Below, in pieces: positions 60,991 to 64,000 of a stretch of DNA of 64,000 nt. Each line of letters opens with the position of its first letter. The first letter of the stretch is position 1. The notes under the pieces were generated by a model, which was not told where the DNA came from, made no database searches, and saw only the letters and a program-made list of their open reading frames with translations. Origin of the DNA: Parasponia andersonii (taxonomy: Eukaryota; Streptophyta; Magnoliopsida; Rosales; Cannabaceae); NCBI GenBank assembly GCA_002914805.1, contig JXTB01000102.1:541173-605172 (forward strand), read 5' to 3'. Both the position numbers and the translations under genes were made by a program.

Positions 60991-62060
60991 AAGGGTCCCT
61001 AATTACCTCCAATAGAGGGAGGGATGCTAGGATTAACACTCAAATCGGTTTCAACAGGGGATGGTACAACAGGCTCAGACTCATTACTAGATAGAATAAC
61101 TGCACTCGGTTCAGCATCAATTGAAGTTCTAGGAGCAAGCTGACCCTCAGAAACATCCATAGCTTGCTCTAGCATATCAGAGGTAGGTATTATCTCCTTG
61201 CCAACTATGGCAAATGTCAAGGGCTCACAATTTTCTTCATCGAGTATCCTTAATACATCCGTAGGGTACACGATGTTAATTTTGTCTCCCAACTATTACG
61301 TGTAGTATCCAACAGAGTAGTGAACCTTCTTGATATCTTTATACTCATCAAACTGGTCTGTTATTAGCTCTACGTGGCCTTCAAATTCTCTATTTTCCTA
61401 ACCAGAATAGACGTCCACCTGTCTCTGATACCTTATCTTTAATTTCTTTGCATCTACCGGCCTGTCCTTCAGGGCCACTAACCTTAGCTCTGCCTGATGC
61501 TGTGAAAGATTAACCAAAAGACTATTAATGTTAGCTAAGCTTTCGTTGCATTCACGGGTTAGCTCCACATGAGTTTTCAACAATTTACAATACTCCAAGT
61601 GGAGACGACTGGTTACTCCATTGGATTGGTCGATCCTGCACTACAGGGAGTAGGCCCCTAACTTGGCTTTCGCCTCGACCTTCTTTGCCTCTTTAGCCTC
61701 ATTAGCGGCTCTGTCATGGACAATGAAGGTGAGCCTCATCTCAGCCATAGCACTCTACAGCTTCTACTCTTTAAGCTTCGCTTCAGCCTGAGCCAACCTA
61801 GTGAGCTCGGCCTGAGAATACAGACCCAGAACCTCTGCCTCGAGGGATCTAATCTTCCCCTCTGCCTTAGCCAACTTAGCAGCCAGCTCTTAATGGTTGG
61901 TTCTTTAAGTGCTCACGGCATGAGCCACCATGGTGCTGACCCTGGCATCCTCCAGGCTTTGATACAAGTCAAAGTCTACCTTCAGCATAGTAAAGGAGAC
62001 TTCGCTTTGCGTTGCCACTGCAGTATTTTTATTCAACAGTCGAGTTAGCCCTTCAATATG
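60991..62060 (-). pseudogene. Antisense extra ORF region of the Tat element
   Basis: The minus strand shows protein-like sequence across about 1 kb: 61398-61598 (coiled-coil-like, ECNESLANINSLLVNLSQHQ) and 60999-61292 (acidic, Ser/Pro-rich, ending NPSIPPSIGGN), with Glu/Ala/Lys-rich heptad-like traces to the right. Tat-lineage elements such as Grande are known to carry an additional ORF in antisense between pol and the 3' LTR. Position and strand match that. It is broken. The function of these ORFs is not established. Confidence 0.6.
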
Positions 62061-62099
62061 GATAAGTAAAAAGACCGAGTAGCGGCTAGCTACAAAAAA

Positions 62100-64000
62100 A
62101 AAAAAACAAAAGTCAAGTTTGTAAAATTTAAGGACATGGAGATATCTCTAATTTGATAGTACTTGTCTTATCATCCCTTCGTTCACTAGTTTGACCCTTA
62201 GCCCTTGGCACGATTCCCTGTATAGTTGCCATTTCACTTACATCCATGCATAACAGCCAATAATAAAGACATAACATATGGCATCAAATTTAATGCTAAC
62301 ACAGGAAATTAAAACTTACTAGTTGACTGAGCTTTTTATCATATGATCATACCTATGTAGACAGTCTTCAGAAATGATTAAACCTCCGCTTTGATACCAA
62401 CACTGTAACACCTCCTAGTTTAACCGTATTGTCATATACAGTCAAACTATAAAGTATTATTCTTTCTTAAACATTATCTTTTATTTTTAAAAAAATGGGC
62501 AATTTTTGAACTTTCCAAAACCTTTAAACAAAAGCAACTGCATGGCATTTCTTATTAAAAATATCTTCACAAAATGTACAATCAAAAGAGGTTTTCATCA
62601 GTTTATTTTGCCATCAGCAGTAGTATTTACATTACACCAAAATATCTCAAAACAAAATTGTCACCCACAGGTCAAGCTCGTCTACATCTGTATGATCATG
62701 TTGACAAAAGACAAATCAGGCAACCAGCTAGTCAATACCAAAATGTGCCTCCTTATCTGCATCACAAGACTAAAATGAGCTAAAGCTCAGTAAGTAAAAA
62801 CTTTGTATGCTTATGAATGCTTTAAAATCTCATAAAGTTCCCATTGTACCCTTTTCTTTCTTAAACATTTGAGTCCATACATTTTCCTTAAAAATTATTC
62901 TTAGTTGGGCCCCTTAGCACATTACTTGTCTCGTAAGTCGATAGGCCGTGATAACATTGGGCGGAAACTCTGGCTAAAAGTAAAAATAAGGTGCGACCGT
63001 CGTGTGAGATTTTTGAAAACTCCTTCCCTCATCAAAGGGGCATCCTACACTGCGCTAATATTGTTCCGCTTCAACGAGACATATCATAACATTCGCAAAT
63101 CCCGCTTCAACGGGAGAGTCTGCATCAACAGACTTACCTATCCAGCTCCGACAGACTATCAATTGTCATTAAAACTTATGTATAAAATTGGTACAATCGT
63201 ACTCACTTTCAGATACTTTTATAATAAAACTCTCCATTTGCATGTAAGACGTGCCATGCACATGCCATTTCATAACTTTGAGGAATAAGTAAGTTTCACA
63301 TAATTACATCTTCTATATAGTTCTTGTGATGCAGTTGTAAGTCTTAACTTACCTCGTGTCCTGTATAGGAATTGATAGTGAAAAAAGTTAATATCCTCTA
63401 GAGATTAGTGTGCTAATCACCTATCATAAATTACTATTATTTAAGATGCACATTTTATAAAAAAAATATATTAAGATTCTTGAACAAGACCGAAATGACA
63501 ACTTTCACCAAATTAGGAAACTTGATCTTAAAATAACTCAGAAGCATATAAATCACTTAAGGTACTTGGCAGTCAATAACTAGCATTGAAAAACTATTCA
63601 AAAGTATTTAAAATATGAATGCTAGTTCATTAGCACAAAATGATCCAAAATGGCACATAATTTTGTAAAAACAAGTCCATTTGCTCCTAAATGGTGCCAT
63701 TTCATTTTAAAAACATTTGGACAGCACCTCCCCTATTATAAGGACATTCCCACATGATTAAAATCATAGTTTTAAACCTGCAATAACAATTAACAATCCA
63801 ATTCCTATATATACACATCAAAGAGGATCATTTGGAACAACCTAAGTGCATTTGAATTCCTTTTAATTTTCACATAGTTTAAACGATTTTTATACTTATG
63901 AGCCATCATAACCAGCCATCAAATAAGTGTAATAACTAATAGAATCAATAAAATATACACTATAAGTTTAAGAAATCAAATTACAAATATGAAAAACTTA
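62100..64000 (-). mobile_element. LTR and leader of a minus-strand gypsy-type element (partial)
   Basis: Reading the minus strand from the right edge, a long LTR (at least 1.6 kb) ends in tgttaca at 62404. After four bases comes a primer-binding site like tggtatcaaagc (62399-62388), complementary to the 3' end of initiator methionine tRNA. Beyond it lies about 300 bases of leader-like sequence, before Tat sequence takes over near 62.1 kb. The LTR continues past position 64000. Its style (gagctttagctcatttt, ccgttgaagcgg) resembles plant chromoviruses. No pol domain is present. It is a broken fossil of uncertain age. Confidence 0.6.

Larger units (their letters stand above)
52582..62090 (+). 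mobile_element. Ty3/gypsy Tat-lineage retrotransposon, broken, old
   Basis: Parts in order: a 5' LTR, a primer-site region with the Tat-type string aacgccgtctgtgag (53329-53343), and gag traces (53416 on; zinc-finger-like KYYQFHKDHGHDT near 54080). Next come protease (LVDGDSSANVLF), reverse transcriptase (MPGIDLIHAYHLL), RNase H, a second archaeal-type RNase H (55837-56124, KATNNEAAYKVLLQGLE) and integrase (about 56560-57230, GLDIMGELPKSPGNKRYALL). A region of antisense extra ORF follows (60.99-62.06 kb). The double RNase H and antisense ORF mark the Tat lineage. No 3' LTR is in view. The element is broken many times (well over ten) and carries a nested solo LTR, so it is old. Confidence 0.85.

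Noticed and set aside
60384-60992. Minus-strand frames between the nested LTR and the antisense ORF
   Set aside because: No domain or composition signal; probably non-coding sequence of the element.
1-64000. tRNA, rRNA, CRISPR arrays, telomere repeats or organelle DNA inserts
   Set aside because: I looked for their usual motifs on both strands and found none that I could support by eye; a tRNA scan would be more sensitive.

Overview
The window is nuclear DNA of a dicot plant. The reasons are long AT-rich intergenic DNA, short GT-AG introns, a large intronless pentatricopeptide-repeat gene, and plant-type mobile elements (Ty1/copia, Ty3/gypsy Tat and chromovirus, CACTA). I cannot name the species. 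Three host protein genes look complete, and all lie in the first 23 kb.

Layout. (1) 2.1-7.1 kb, plus strand: a seven-exon CHUP1-like gene (800 aa: coiled coil, proline run, conserved C-terminal domain). (2) 14.47-17.96 kb, minus strand: GPN3, a GPN-loop GTPase of nine exons and 267 aa, with a leader intron. (3) 20.47-22.98 kb, minus strand: an intronless PLS-type PPR protein of 837 aa, close in style to Arabidopsis At4g21300. The three are unrelated housekeeping or organelle-linked functions, and nothing suggests they act together. CHUP1-like proteins act in the cytoskeleton and organelle positioning, GPN3 in RNA polymerase II assembly, and E-class PPR proteins in organellar RNA editing or processing.

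The rest is mostly repeats. A 1.2 kb inverted-repeat element lies at 7.45-8.63 kb. A polypyrimidine-rich repeat (9.4-13.0 kb) is split by a 2.2 kb chromovirus-type solo LTR. A broken copia element lies at 26.5-31.5 kb. Three head-to-tail copies of a ~529 bp AT-rich unit lie at 36.2-38.5 kb, the middle one interrupted by a 728 bp insertion with a 7 bp target duplication. A 2.5 kb inverted-repeat element lies at 41.2-43.7 kb. A copia scrap abuts the 3' half of a CACTA transposon (44.1-46.9 kb). From 52.6 to about 62.1 kb there is an old Tat-lineage Ty3/gypsy element with its typical antisense extra ORF region, carrying a nested 1,786 bp solo LTR flanked by a perfect 5 bp duplication. The right edge is the LTR of another minus-strand gypsy-type element that runs out of the window.

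I found no RNA genes, CRISPR arrays or convincing new gene system. The points most worth checking are a possible far-upstream, ATG-free first exon pair at 32.2-33.1 kb for a minus-strand gene (perhaps GPN3), the tandem duplication across the GPN3 stop codon, upstream ORFs on two genes, and the nested repeat structures. All coordinates were read by eye; exon borders were checked by reading-frame arithmetic.
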